From assembly GCA_024760905.1 (NCBI GenBank), contig CM045729.1:62739080-62803079 (forward strand): 64,000 nucleotides of DNA, read 5' to 3'. Of the stretch, positions 21,026 through 31,323 are shown in pieces (the first letter of the stretch is position 1; each line of letters starts with the position of its first letter). The stretch is from Plotosus lineatus. Its lineage: Eukaryota; Chordata; Actinopteri; Siluriformes; Plotosidae. The notes under the pieces are model-generated. The model saw nothing but the letters and a program-made list of their open reading frames with translations, searched no databases and was not told the DNA's origin. The position numbers were made by a program, and so were the translations under genes.

Positions 21026-21239
21026 TATCGTGAAGAACCACAATCACAATCACAATTCTGCTCTGCACAAAGAGTCAATGGCTCGGATGGCTTTATGTCT
21101 TTAATTAAGGTGATCTCACCAAGATGGCCCCATTACAGAATTGAAAAAGTAATGTGCAATCTATTTTTTTCCCTTTCTTTTTTCTTTTGATGATCAGTGA
21201 TTGAAATAGGTAGACGGTGCGGCTACTGCTTAGTTGTAG

Positions 21240-21480
21240 TGAACACTTGCACCCACACCGGCCCTTTGCGGATAAGATTGGACACCCTTGCTGTAGAATC
21301 TTCTGCACCAGAGCATTGCACACATCACCAATGAAAACGGGTCTCCTTGGACACAAAGGCATTGCCATGCAGGAACTTAATTGAACTTCTTAGTTCCAGT
21401 GGATGAAATCTTAAAGCTTAAGAAAACAAAGCTATTATGGACAATTGTGTACTTCCAACTTTGCAGTAACACTTTGTGGA
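21240..21480. mobile_element. Decayed DNA-transposon relic
   Basis: TTGTGTACTTCCAACTTTG, GACACAAAGGCATTGCC and TTAGTTCCAGTGGATG align in order with the relics near 9650 and 26660. There is no open frame. Confidence 0.35.
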
Positions 21481-21696
21481 AGGTTTACATGTGAGTTACC
21501 ATATGTAGTTTATAGCAAATGTTTGGAATTTTCTACACCAAGGGGAGAGGGTGCCATTGTACTGCTAAAAATTGGATTGGATATGATTTACATCACAAAT
21601 ACTCAAAACACAGAAGTGATTTGCATAGATATTAACTGCTTATTTCCAAATTTTTCATGCAAATGAGGAAACGCTTGTTTGGTGTATGAAAAAGTA

Positions 21697-21852
21697 CAGA
21701 TGCTTCCCGACTTAAGTTCATCTGTTTTACGTTTTTTTGATTTCACAATCCCCCCCCCAAAAAAAAGTAAAATTTTGAGTTTAGACGTGCCTATGTAGTA
21801 CGCTGACGTCATGATTCTGCATTCATTGTTTACAAACTAAAGACTGAATGTA

Positions 21853-21936
<84 letters not shown>

Positions 21937-22687
21937 TTATATAGTGTTACCCTTGTGTTAAGACGTCATCTCTGTGTTTACATTGTTTTGCGGACTTTTG
22001 TAACCCTAAGCAAATCTGGTTGGTCAGAAGTTTAAGCCTACTAGCATGGGTGCAAGTCTCATACACAGAGATGAATTAACTATCTGCTCAGATCGGCACA
22101 ATCTTTATATTTATTATCTTTTAGCAGAATCCTAAGAGTGCATACTGATTTTTATATTAATATTCATTAGGATTTGTACTTGTTCTTTGTATGCATCTCT
22201 TGAATAAAGTTTACTTACTTATTTACACAAAATAAAGAACTCTCCACTTTGCTGGGAGACTACAACAGTGCAGGCTGTGTTCTAAACGAGTTTAATGGCA
22301 CCCTTGTGCACTTGAAAGACCGGAACTCCATATAACCCACAGCAAGTACACTAATTTTGCAAGTACACTACTTTCGGTATTGAGCGCTTCACATATTGTA
22401 AGCGTTGATTGACTGTTTTAAGCTTCATATAAAGTAACTTGGTATAAATAAGTGACTTATTTGAAATTAATGTTGATATTATTTGATATATTTGATATTA
22501 TTTTACAATGTTATGTTATAATAATTGATTTAGGGGTGTTTTATGAGATACTGTAATGATATTTATGGATGTATAGTACAGTATGAGTCTCATATGTAGC
22601 ACATCATATGACACTGTAACAACTTACATTCACTTTCAACTTACGTTGGTCCAGAACCAATTAAAAACATAAGTCTGGGAGTGTCTG
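21697..22687. mobile_element. Tigger-like element with imperfect TIRs
   Basis: The left end CAGATGCTTCCCGACTTAAG and the right end (inward CAGACACTCCCAGACTTATG) match at 15 of 20 positions, with TA on both outer sides (21695-21696, 22688-22689). The second block of the right end (ACTTACGTTGGTCCAGAACC) is typical of subterminal Tigger DNA. The interior has a long (TA)n (about 21868-21933) and no transposase. Confidence 0.65.
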
Positions 22688-22753
22688 TAGTTTCAAGTAC
22701 TACAGTATCAGATGTGCCCTGTTTCATGTTATTCAGAAGTTCACAGCTTTATA

Positions 22754-23085
22754 TTCAGTTCATTTTCTGTAACCGCTTCAACCTAATTAGGGTCACGGGG
22801 AGGCTGGCGCCCATCCCAGCCAACTCTGGGTGAGGGAGAGTACACCTTGGACATCTCGCCAGGCCATCGCAGGAAGGAAACACGCTGACAGCTTTGTAGC
22901 CTACTCTTGTCGAAAGTCAACAATGTTTTTTTTACAGCCTCACATCACAGACAGCGAAAGACATGGCCAGCCTTTGATAACCCAGTTAGTGCACTGTGGG
23001 GACAGTGACAACCTGATGACAGTGGGGCTTGAACCCCTAACCTTAGGATCAGTGATCCAGCACCTATACCACTAGGCCACCACTG
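22754..23085 (-). mobile_element. SINE-A with ATTAGG-type tail
   Basis: The flanks CACAGCTTTATA (22742-22753) and CACAGGTTTATA (23086-23097) are an 11/12 target duplication. Minus-strand head CAGTGGTGGCCTAGTGGTA, B-box GGGGTTCAAGCCCC, and tail CCTCCCCGTGACCCTAATTAGG then GAAAATGAAC. Confidence 0.8.
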
Positions 23086-23314
23086 CACAGGTTTATAGTT
23101 ATCTTATTAATTTAATAACTGTATATTGTTGTTTTATCCATTATCATATCTTACAATATGTCTATCACTATCTACAGTCATGGCCAAAAACTTTTGGCAG
23201 TGATGCGAATTTTATGTTTTCGCAAATGTTGTTGCTTGATTTTGTGAGATTTTCCCCCCACATGTTTTTATGGTATGCCCGAGAACAATTACACAAATTT
23301 TACATGTTTTAGAG

Positions 23315-23742
23315 TGTACAAGACAGTGATAAGGCCAGTGATGTTGTATGGTTTAGAGACAGTGGCCCTGGGGAAAAGACAGGAGGCAGAGTTGGAGGTA
23401 GCAGAGATGAAAATGTTGAGGTTCTCTTTGGGAGTAAAGAGGATGAATAGGATCAGGAATGAGTACATCAGAGGGACAGCACATGTTAGATGTTTTGGAG
23501 ACAAAGTCAGAGAGGATAGATTGAGATGGTTTGGACATGTACAGAGGAGGGATAGTGAGTATATTGGTAGTAGGATGCTGAAGTTGGAACTACCAGGCAG
23601 AAAGCTGAGAGGATGTGGTGAAGGAGGACATGAAGGTGGTTGGAGTAAGAGTAGAAGATACAGAGAATAGGGTGAGATGGAGGCAGATGGTTTGCTGTGG
23701 CGACCCCTGAAGGGAAAAGCCGAAAGGAAAAGAAGAAGAAGA
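23315..23742 (+). mobile_element. RTE-like LINE 3' end nested in the Tc1 element
   Basis: A frame from 23275 runs through VYKTVIRPVMLYGLETV, EMKMLRFSLGVKRM, RLRWFGHVQRRDSEYIG and LPGRKLRG. It is then frameshifted before the family's GDP end and closes with CGACCCCTGAAGGGAAAAGC and (GAA)n. A short AGAG at both junctions may be the target duplication. The element is 5'-truncated inside the RT C-terminal region. Confidence 0.82.
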
Positions 23743-23769
23743 GAGACTTTTATTGGCAAATATATCCAT

Positions 23770-24770
23770 CTTTTGCTGATAGTCAATATATACAGTGTTG
23801 ACCCTCCTTCTTCAAAACTTCAGCAGTTTGCTTTGGCATGCTGGATATCAGATTCTGGAGTACATCCTGACTTATGGCAGCCCATTCTTTTCTTATCAGT
23901 GCTCGAAGTTGCTCACAATTTGTGGGCTTCTGCTTTTTCACCCGTTTTTTGAGGCTGGACTACAGGTTGTCGATTGGATTAAGATCTCGGGTTTCCTGGC
24001 CATCGATCCAAAACATCAATGTCATGATCTTTGAGCCACTTCATGATTACTTTTGAGTTATGACATGGTACTCCAACCTGCTGAAAAATGCTCAAATCTT
24101 CCCCAAAGTGCTTCTGGATCATTGGGAAGAGTTGCTCTTGGATGATGTTTTGATACCATTCTTTATTCATGGCAGTGTTTTAGGGCAGGACTGCGAGTGA
24201 GCCCACTCTATTGGATGAGAAGAAATCGCAAACATAGATGATCTCAGGATGTTTCATGACTTATGGTAACGTTCACCTTTTCTTCTCCTGACATCCGCTT
24301 TTCCAGATGCCCCAAATATTTGAAAGGGGATTTCATCAGAGAAAATAACTTTGGTCCGGTCTTTTGCTTGCCACTCACTATACTTCCTGTAGAATTTTTA
24401 TCTGTCCTTGATGTTTTTCATGGACAGAAGTGGCTTCTTTGCTGTCCTTCTTGATACCAGGGCTTTGTTCAAAAGTCTTCGCATGACTGTGCGTGCAAAT
24501 GCAGTCACACCTGCCTGCTGCCAATTGTGAGGAAGCTCTGCACTGGTGGCAACATGATTCCATAGCTGACTCCTGAAGAGGAGACGGTCCTGCCACATGC
24601 TGTCCACTCTGGTACATCATGAAGCTTTCTCTGCTGCAGATGAACGGGTCTCCTTGAAGTTTTTAAATGGTTCTTTCAGGTGCGATATTCTTAGCAGTAA
24701 TTTCCTGGCATGTGAAGCCATTTTGATGCAATGCAATAATCATTGCATGGGTTTCTTTGGAGGTAACCAT
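23770..24770 (-). pseudogene. Tc1-like transposase, degraded
   Basis: Reading from ATG at 24770, MVTSKETHAMI is followed by NGFTCQEI (helix-turn-helix region), then in shifted frames QDRLLFRSQL, TSAELPHNWQQAGV, VSRRTAKKPLLSMKNIKDR, and later MNKEWYQNIIQEQLFPMIQKHFGEDLSIFQQ with VPCHNSKVIMKWLKDHDIDVLDRWPGN. The DDE domain is recognisable, but the normal Q-D-G/H-D-G motif is altered to QVGVPCH. Several frameshifts and a stop after the APERTI block inactivate it. The C-terminal end lies beside the RTE insertion. Confidence 0.82.
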
Positions 24771-25142
24771 TGCTAACACAAGAACACAATCATTTCAAGC
24801 ATGTCTCTAACTTTTATAGCAATTAGTCTGCTCCTCAAATAAAATGAACATGGTAGTGTGACTTCAACTGACTTGTACTCACTCACACGTCCTTCTGTGC
24901 TGATAATATGACTCTGAAATGATGTTAGCTAATCAGTTTGCACCGGGACCAAATACAGTGAAAATGGGCTTTTTGTGATAAAGTCATTTATGCCCAAGAA
25001 GCTCTTTGCAATTCATTAAAATGCTTGTGATTACTCTGCATAATAGTTTAGAAACAATGTGAATCACTACCACAAAATTGAAGCAACAAAATTTGCAAAA
25101 CCAAAAAATTTGTGTCACTGCCAAAACTTTTGGCCCAGACTG

Positions 25143-25384
25143 TAAACTGATGCATTCATGTCCTACTCTCAGTTTCACTCACGAGTGAGAGTGAAATGAA
25201 ATTCAAATTATGGCCTTCTCAAACAAAGCTGATGCAAAATATCAAACAGATTTTGGCAAATTGCAACTTCAAAAATGTAAGTAAAAGCCTGATGCTGAAA
25301 ATATACACATTTTAGTGTAGCAGGAGAGTTCAGAAGGCTTTCCACTTATTTTACCTAAATAAAAGAGTAGCTTGTGATTATGAC
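25143..25384. other. Spacer, nothing recognised
   Basis: Short flank between the Tc1 end and a SINE-B copy. No structure was identified. Confidence 0.4.
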
Positions 25385-25735
25385 TAGAGAAGCATGATGG
25401 CGTAGAGGTTAGCACAGCCGCCTCACAGCAAGGAGACCAAGGTATGATTCCCAGCCTGGGTGTTTCCGTGTGGAGTTTGCATGTTCTCCCCGAGCTTGCG
25501 TGGGTTTCCTCCTGGTACTCCAGTTTCCTCCGACAGTCCAAAAAAATGCACAGCAGGTGAATTGTTTTTTCCAAATCACTTCTAGGTGTGAATAGTTGTG
25601 TGAGTGTTGGCCCTGCGATGGCCTGATGAGCTGTTTAAGTTGTACCCCACCCTTGCCCGGAGTCGGCTGAGATGGGGACCAACCTCCCCATGACCCTAAT
25701 TAGGATTAAGTGGTTCAGAAAATGAATGAATGATG
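25385..25735 (+). mobile_element. SINE-B, near full length
   Basis: Head AAGCATGATGGCGTAGAGG, B-box-like GGTATGATTCCC, body TTCCGTGTGGAGTTTGC, GGTTTCCTCCTGG, AGTGTTGGCCCTGCG, and tail CTCCCCATGACCC, TAATTAGGATTAAGTGG, GAAAATGAATGAATG. Confidence 0.75.
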
Positions 25736-25770
25736 ACTGCTTTATTTTGAAATACTACACTGTCTGCTGA

Positions 25771-25903
25771 TTCATGGATGTGGTGAAGGAGGACATGAAG
25801 GTCGTTGGTGTAAGGGAAGAAGATGCAAAGGATAGGGTGAGATGGAGGCAGATGATTCGCTGTGGCGACCCCTGAAGGGAAAAGCCGAAAGGAAAAGAAG
25901 AAG
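25771..25903 (+). mobile_element. 133-bp RTE 3'-end insertion with perfect 14-bp target duplication
   Basis: ACACTGTCTGCTGA is present immediately before (25757-25770) and after (25904-25917). The insert begins at the MDVVKEDMKV codons, runs through RCGDP, and ends GAAAAGCCGAAAGG then AAAAGAAGAAG. This proves the 3' end of the family and shows it can insert heavily 5'-truncated copies. Confidence 0.93.
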
Positions 25904-25917
25904 ACACTGTCTGCTGA

Positions 25918-26639
25918 CAATCTTTTTACTCTTCATTCATTCTCAGTTCTAGACTCTTGTCCTGAGTTAAATTGCATTCCATAAACAATGGACAATTCAA
26001 AAGAATACATTAATCCAACGGAAAGCCCGTTTGAAATAAGGGTACAAAAAAGTAAATAGTAGAAGTAAAGCCGAAACTGCGTGGTTTAAATATGAGTGGT
26101 GTAAAATACCTAAGGCGAGATGGAAATTTGGTGAACAAGTAAGTAAAATATCAGAAAGAGCAGCTGCAGCAAAATATTGAGTGAGCTAAAGGAATGAGCA
26201 CCTGATGAAGTGCAAGTGTGTCTGGCAGGACTGAGTGTCTGGACTGATGACAGCTTGTGAGTGGGTGGAAAGGAAACACAACAACACGCAGTAAGGACAA
26301 GACTCTCCGACTCAAAGAGCCAGCTGGGCTGCAAACATGTGCTTAGATGTTTTGGCTATGAATGCTAGGTATACACACAGTAGAAATATTTCAAGTATTC
26401 CAATAATATTTTTGATTAAGAAGCTCATGTGTGTAATTAACATTTTGGATATGCACATACACTCAAGGCTAATTGATACAGACACTACATATCTTTCACT
26501 CGCATATGTGGTGAGTTATCTATAAATCATCTTCAGAACTTTCATAACAGCAAAGTATATGTGAGCACATGAGTGTGGACGTATGTGTGAGAGAGAGAGA
26601 GTTGATCATTGAGGATGATGACGATGTAATCCAACAGCA
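25918..26639. other. No recognisable feature
   Basis: Mixed AT-rich sequence with a short GAGAGAGAGA near 26590. No gene or element was recognised. Confidence 0.45.
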
Positions 26640-26745
26640 GACAAAAACATTCTGCACAGTTGTGTACTTTCAACTCCGTGGCACTTTGGGAAGAAGATAA
26701 ATATAGATGTTATGGTCAAGTGTCCATAAACTTTTGTTTATATGG
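26640..26745. mobile_element. DNA-transposon relic, right-end fragment
   Basis: CATTCTGCACAGTTGTG, TTTCAACTCC, GGCACTTTGGGAAGAAG, and GTCAAGTGTCCATAAAC then TTTTGTTTATATGG resemble the end of the family seen at 9411. There is no frame. Confidence 0.4.
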
Positions 26746-26835
26746 TGTGTGCATGGTTCGTGTTACATATGCACACAAAATAAATGTTGATGGACCCTTG
26801 TGAATTTACAGTTTGAAAGTGAGCAGAAATGGTTC

Positions 26836-26890
<55 letters not shown>
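26836..26890. repeat. (TA)n at the left junction of a Tigger-like element
   Basis: About 27 TA units run directly into the element's CAGGGATACC terminus, so the target TA is part of the array. Confidence 0.95.
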
Positions 26891-26893
<3 letters not shown>

Positions 26894-27510
26894 GGATACC
26901 TCTCTACTTTGCGCTTCAATTCATGCAGCTTCAGTGCATCACTTTTTTTTATTATTATTATTAAATATTCATCAAATTAAAAATATAAGGAAATTAAGGA
27001 AAAATAGGGGAAAACATTAAGGAAATTGCCACAAAAACAAGGCCAATTATGCAAAAAAAAAAAAAAAGAAAAGAAAAAAAAAACACCACCACCACCACTA
27101 ATCAAAACTACTTTTATGTGAGGTGCGCATCTGAGTTCGTGCACAAGCATCTGCACGCCGCCCGTCTGTATGTGTGTGTGTATTTATATTTTATTTACAG
27201 CTTATGCATTGTTTTTGAATGTTTAATTGTTGTTATAAGTATTTATAGTGTTGAATGTGCATTTATTGATATTATATACACATATACATGTACATATGTC
27301 AGTCGGGGGGGGGGGGGGGAGTGTTGATCCTACTTCGTGGAATAGACCAAATTCGCATTACGACTGCGCATGTGCGGGGAATGTGACCCAACCTCTGGTC
27401 CAAGGGTCACTGCTACCAAACTTCCTCGTAGCCACTTGCTTTTGTATGTAAACACATCCTAACAACTGCCGCTTAAAGCCTGCCTTAAGACTTAAATTAC
27501 ATGTATCATT

Positions 27511-27703
27511 ATGCCAGGTGCGCATTGTGCTGTAGTGAACTGTGGGAACAGCATTTATCATCTCGAGCATTGGAAAAATGAAATTTGCAGTATACATGCA
27601 TGCAAATTTGGGATTAACACGTACAGGTCCACAGCCATTCACATTATTTACCTTCCCTACCAAGCTGAAGGATCCGGAGGGACGCAAACGTCGGATTAAA
27701 GCA
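27511..27703 (+). pseudogene. THAP-like zinc-finger first exon, frameshifted
   Basis: From ATG 27511 the frame reads MPGAHCAVVNCGNSIY, then HWKNEICSIHACKFG. This gives an MP start, C-x4-C, a W and C-x2-H in the order of a THAP-like domain variant. The continuing family block (FPTKLKDPEGRKRRIKAV) is in another frame, so a one-base-class shift separates the halves. A consensus GTAAGT donor follows at 27704-27709. The THAP assignment is by motif pattern. The exon is now inactive. Confidence 0.55.
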
Positions 27704-27709
27704 GTAAGT
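27704..27709 (+). other. Splice donor after THAP-like exon
   Basis: GCA then GTAAGT in the frame of RRIKAV. An ideal donor here supports a spliced transcript in the source gene. Confidence 0.5.
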
Positions 27710-27897
27710 TTATAATTAAAGTGTTCTTTATTCGAATTCAGACCCTATAGACTATAGTATTCCCTTTTATTTACCTGTTAAATTACCATAAAAATCGGCG
27801 ATGCCATAATCATTACATATCATAGACTTAGAGCTTGAAAATTACTGTTATGTTAATTTGTAAAATAGAGAAACAAGAGCTGTCAGGTCACTCGGTA

Positions 27898-28338
27898 TCA
27901 GCTGTCAAACTTGTATTTATCTCCTTTGTAGTCATTACGAAGTCGTGCTAGTAGGAGTGCCTGGTTGTTCATTAACAAAAAATCCACTATGTCAGTGTAC
28001 ATACACGAGGGCCACTTCGATAAGGCGCCATTTTCTGTCTCCCAGTCGTCTTCAAGTCCCAAGAGGTCGGGAATTGTCACGCTTTCCTCATCCACTTCAA
28101 ATGTCAACAAGCTGGCATAGTCACGTTGGATTTGTTTAGATTTCTCGGCCTTTGACAAAACTATAGGTAGCTTTTGTACCGTCGCCGCAAATGCAAGCGC
28201 AACTAGTTCATCTTTACGCTTGCGGGAACAACCAGGAAGACCCCTACGTATACAATACGCTCGAAGGTCAGGAACTTTCCATAAATTGAACGTATCGCTA
28301 CTGCAGTTCTCATCCACATCAAGGTTTATTTCCACCAT
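27898..28338 (-). CDS. Unknown 146-aa protein with SAP-like N-terminal domain
   Basis: The minus-strand frame begins MVEINLDVDENC and has LWKVPDLRAYCIRRGLPG, then CSRKRKDELVALAFAAT at about residues 19-53. This is the helix-extended loop-helix pattern of a SAP DNA-binding motif. Further on come DYASLLTFEVDE, LEDDWETENGALSKWP, and CMYTDIVDFLL. I associate this layout (SAP, then D-W-xx-E-x-G-x-x-x-WP) with the N-terminus of large transposon-like SWIM/YqaJ-type proteins of fish and invertebrates, but that is from memory. The frame ends at TGA after YKFDS and has no later domain, so it may be one exon or a truncated copy. It is intact for its length. Confidence 0.5.
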   Translation of the reverse strand: MVEINLDVDENCSSDTFNLWKVPDLRAYCIRRGLPGCSRKRKDELVALAFAATVQKLPIVLSKAEKSKQIQRDYASLLTFEVDEESVTIPDLLGLEDDWETENGALSKWPSCMYTDIVDFLLMNNQALLLARLRNDYKGDKYKFDS

Positions 28339-28462
28339 ATTGGTAGCTTGTATGGTAATTGTGATCCCATGATGCCGTGCGCGAGCTGAGATGCGAATTT
28401 AGTCTATTCGGCAGCTGCGGAGGTCTCGGTCCCAATTAACCATGGAAAGTGAGGGATCCCTG

Positions 28463-29306
28463 TATTATACCGAGTTGAAAGCTTTCAAATAAGTTAGGCT
28501 CCATAAAATTCTAAAACGACAATCTGCATCACATTTTATTTTAAACTGCTAGACTCCTTTCACCCATTATGTCAGTAATCGAACTCCTCGCTGATGCTGT
28601 CTCCGATTGAAATGGTTTACTACATCGCCACTCTTTTAGCGGTGGTTATTCATATTATCATCATTGTATCATGTCATATCAGTGCTGGGCATCTTTTCAG
28701 ATCGATAATTGTAAAAAAGCTAATTAAAAAAAATACACTTTTGTTTAAAATACGCTTCCATGGATTAACTGTTGGAGTTTGATTTGAATGAAATGATAGG
28801 TGCTGAAGCCGTAGGTTAATATCCTCTTCAGAACAGCTTCGTTCTCAGAGGCATAGATCACTGTTCATAAGCATAATTTTAGTTGCTATGACTTTGTTAT
28901 GCTCAGCTTTCTCATATCCATCATCTTTGTGGATCAAACCAAGAAATTTCCAGTGAACGAATAGCAACTGCAATAAGTTAGCAATAAAAGGGAAACTAGC
29001 TTTCTAATTTTCAGGAATGGTCACTATTTTGTTGATTTTAACATGAATCTAATATTTTATAGCATTAATATACATAATAGCAACAGCAATAGCTAAACCC
29101 TTTAAGGTTGCAGTGTGTATAATTCTATTTCAGCTCCCTGCACTGATGACCAGCGTGGTGTATGCAGGGCTGTGTTCAGTACAAGAATGTTTCACAGGGG
29201 TTGTGAACCTAATGAAAGTTTTTTCTGATGGTTCTGCCCTATGTAACATAAAATGCGCTTCTGGCACTAAAGGTAGTCCTGTGAAAGGATGATATTATCT
29301 CTGATT
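28463..29306. other. No recognisable feature
   Basis: AT-rich sequence. Short frames only, with no domain and no transposon termini identified. Confidence 0.45.
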
Positions 29307-29317
29307 AATATCTATGT

Positions 29318-29547
29318 CCCCCAGTGCAGCTAACTGGGTTATCAAAGGCAGGCCATGTCTCTCACTGTCTATAGTGAGAGGCATGTAAAAGAACCATTGC
29401 TGACTTTCATAAAGAGTAGGCTGCAAAGCCCTCAGCATGTTTCTACGACCTGGAGAGGGATAGGCTCCGCCAGGCCAAATTAACCCAAGTCTCGCCATGA
29501 AGGTGCCCCCAACAACATCCTTGGATGTTAAGGGATAAGTGAAGAAG
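29318..29547 (+). mobile_element. Head-less SINE-A with a third type of tail
   Basis: AATATCTATGT flanks it on both sides (29307-29317 and 29548-29558). It begins CCCCCAGTGCAGCTAACTGG like the copies at 16329 and 33739, and shares the body through AGAGTAGGCTGCAAAG. It then diverges into GGATAGGCTCCGCC, AAGGTGCCCCCAACAAC, CCTTGGATGTTAAGGG and ends GTGAAGAAG. This tail is neither the RTE-like nor the ATTAGG type. Confidence 0.8.
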
Positions 29548-29591
29548 AATATCTATGTAAGAACTTAAAGTGATATACTAATGATGATGAT

Positions 29592-29923
29592 TCACTCATT
29601 CATTTTCTGAACTACTTAATCCTAATAAGGGTTGCAGAGAGGATGGCACCCATCCCAGCCAACCTGGGCAAGTGCAGAGCACACCCTGGACAGCTTGCCA
29701 GGCCATCGCAGGGCGGAAACACACTGATGGCTATGCAGCTAGTCTTGTCGAAAGTCAGCAATGGTTCTTTTACTGCCTCACACCATAGACAGTGAGAGAC
29801 ATGGCCGACCTTTGATAACCCAGGTAGCTGCACTGGGAGAACAATGACGGCCCATTGAAAGTGGGGCTTGAACCCCAACCTTAGGATCAGTGATCCAGCA
29901 CCTTTACCACCTGACCACCACTG
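29592..29923 (-). mobile_element. SINE-A with ATTAGG-type tail
   Basis: Tail in reverse (CATTTTCTGAACTACTTAATCC, TAAGGGTTGCAGAGAGG), SINE-A body, and reversed head CTTGAACCCCAACC then CACCTTTACCACC. No convincing target duplication was seen. Confidence 0.75.
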
Positions 29924-30320
29924 CTAGCACAAAATATGAACTTATAAAATAAACTAAATCAGGTGTCACAAATAAACACAAATCATCTCGTGAAAAAGGT
30001 GAAATTAAAACTCAGAGTTAACTTTTCCTGCTTTTGCTTCAGAATGAAGTTGGGAAACACAATTGAGACATTTATTTCCTCCAGGGTTGAAGTTAAGCTC
30101 TCCTGTGCATTTGCATTCTGCATTTTTCAATTGTCTGTTTAAAATATTTTTATCGAACAGCAACTATTTGGCAGAAGTCATTCATATTATTATCAATGTA
30201 CTTATTATCACCAGTGCTGAAATCATTAAGGATCCGTTCTTTATATATTTTATACATATTCTCTTTAATATGTAAGAAATATTGATTGAGGTGTATCTTT
30301 AAGTTCATCATTACCTACAG
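29924..30320. other. No recognisable feature
   Basis: AT-rich spacer without recognisable genes or repeats. Confidence 0.45.
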
Positions 30321-30606
30321 CAGTGGTTCTCAATTATTTTCTGTGGCGCCCCCTCTAGGAAGAAAAAAAAAAAAAAAAAAACATTTCAAACCCACCCCCA
30401 GCCCATGAGCAACTATAAATAGTATTATTTGTCTATACAATTGTTATTAGTACATCTTTAACATTAAAAAAAAGAAATATAGTTCAATTTTCAATAAAGA
30501 AAAACTTCATTAACGTTTTTTAATCTGCAATAGAAAAGATTTGAAGTGCACCAATGTGAGTGGAATAAAAATATTCATCCTTATTTAAACTCATCAACTT
30601 TAATGC
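30321..30606 (-). mobile_element. hAT element, one end only (same family as 57174)
   Basis: It starts CAGTGGTTCTCAATTATTTT and is collinear with the left part of the element at 57174 (AACTATAAATAGT, AGAAATATAG-TCAATTT, CTTATTTAAACTC). It is cut off at the start of the RTE copy at 30605. Confidence 0.7.
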
Positions 30607-31308
30607 AGCCGTGGGGGGGGGGGGGGGGGAGGCACAAACCAGTGTCTCTCCCTCACGCCGATCCCAAGCCCGGATAAATGCAGAGGGTTGCGTCAGGAAG
30701 GGCATCCGGCATAAAACAAATGCCAAATAAACTATGCGAATCACAAGAAAGAACCACATACCGGATCAGTCGAGGCCCGGGTTAACAACGACCGCCATCA
30801 GTGCGGTCAACCAACAGGGTGCTGATGGAAATTGGACTACTGTTGGTCAAAGACGTCGAAGAAGGAGAGGCGGGAGGCGTGTCCGTTGCCAGAGAGAGAA
30901 GAGGAAAGGCATGAGTCTAGGACTGAAAGTAGGGACTTTAAATGTTGGAACTATGACAGGAAAAGGTAGAGAGCTGGCTGACATGATGCAGATGAGGAAG
31001 ATGGACATACTGTGTGTTCAGGAGACCAGGTGGAAAGGTCGCAAGGCTAGAAGCATAGGAGCAGGGTTTAAGCTCATCATGGTGTGGATGGGAAGAGAAA
31101 TGGAGTCGGAGTCATCTTGAAGGAGGAGTTTGCCAGGAATGTTCTAGAAGTGAAAAGAGTGTCAGACAGAGTGATGAGTCTCAAGTTAGAAATTAAAGGT
31201 GTGATGGTCAATGTTGTTAGTGCTTATGCCCCACAGACAGGATGTGAGCGAGAAGAGAAGGAGAGATTCTGGAGGGAGTTAGATGAAGTTATGCAGATAC
31301 AGAATTAA
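30605..31308 (+). mobile_element. RTE-like LINE 5' end: 5'UTR plus endonuclease domain
   Basis: The 5'UTR (GGCACAAACCAGTGTCTC, CAGGAAGGGCATCCGGC, GACCGCCATCAGTGCGG) is followed by ATG-S-L-G-L-K-V-G-T-L-N-V-G-T-M-T. This is the start of an exonuclease/endonuclease/phosphatase-type (APE-like) domain, with the conserved Asn in GTLNVG and Glu in CVQETRWKG. One frameshift separates KARSIGAGFKLI from the VILKEEFARNVLEVKRV...VVSAYAPQTGCE part. It ends abruptly at 31308 in a G run adjoining the gypsy remnant. It is the only copy here with a good 5' end. Confidence 0.85.
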
Positions 31309-31323
31309 GGGGGGGGGGGGGGG

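Larger units (their letters stand above)
23175..25142 (-). mobile_element. Tc1-like DNA transposon, complete ends, carrying an RTE insertion
   Basis: The ends CAGTCATGGCCAAAAAC and (inward) CAGTCTGGGCCAAAAG continue into a shared TTTTGGCAGTGA. TA flanks both sides (23173-23174, 25143-25144). Removing the RTE insertion at 23315-23742 leaves about 1.54 kb, a usual Tc1 length. The transposase pseudogene lies on the minus strand. Confidence 0.88.
27340..28409. mobile_element. Nested 1070-bp segment with its own 19-bp inverted ends
   Basis: GAATAGACCAAATTCGCAT (27340-27358) and its complement at 28391-28409 match at 18 of 19 positions. A looser match extends inward (GACTGCGCA-GTGC vs CGCGCACGGC). 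The segment is absent from the equivalent site of the shorter family-G copy. It holds a THAP-like first exon on the plus strand and a SAP-like frame on the minus strand, pointing towards each other. I found no convincing target duplication. It could be an unclassified DNA transposon or a captured host or transposon fragment. Confidence 0.65.
26891..28462. mobile_element. Tigger-like family-G element, long copy with nested insertion
   Basis: The left end CAGGGATACCTCTCTACTTT and the right end (inward CAGGGATCCCTCACTTTCC) match the copy at 20539, with TA outside on both sides. Relative to that copy it is inverted and has an extra ~1.07 kb (27340-28409) between GGACCGAGACCTCCGC and CACGAAGTAGGATC. 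Outside the insertion the two are collinear. Confidence 0.8.
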
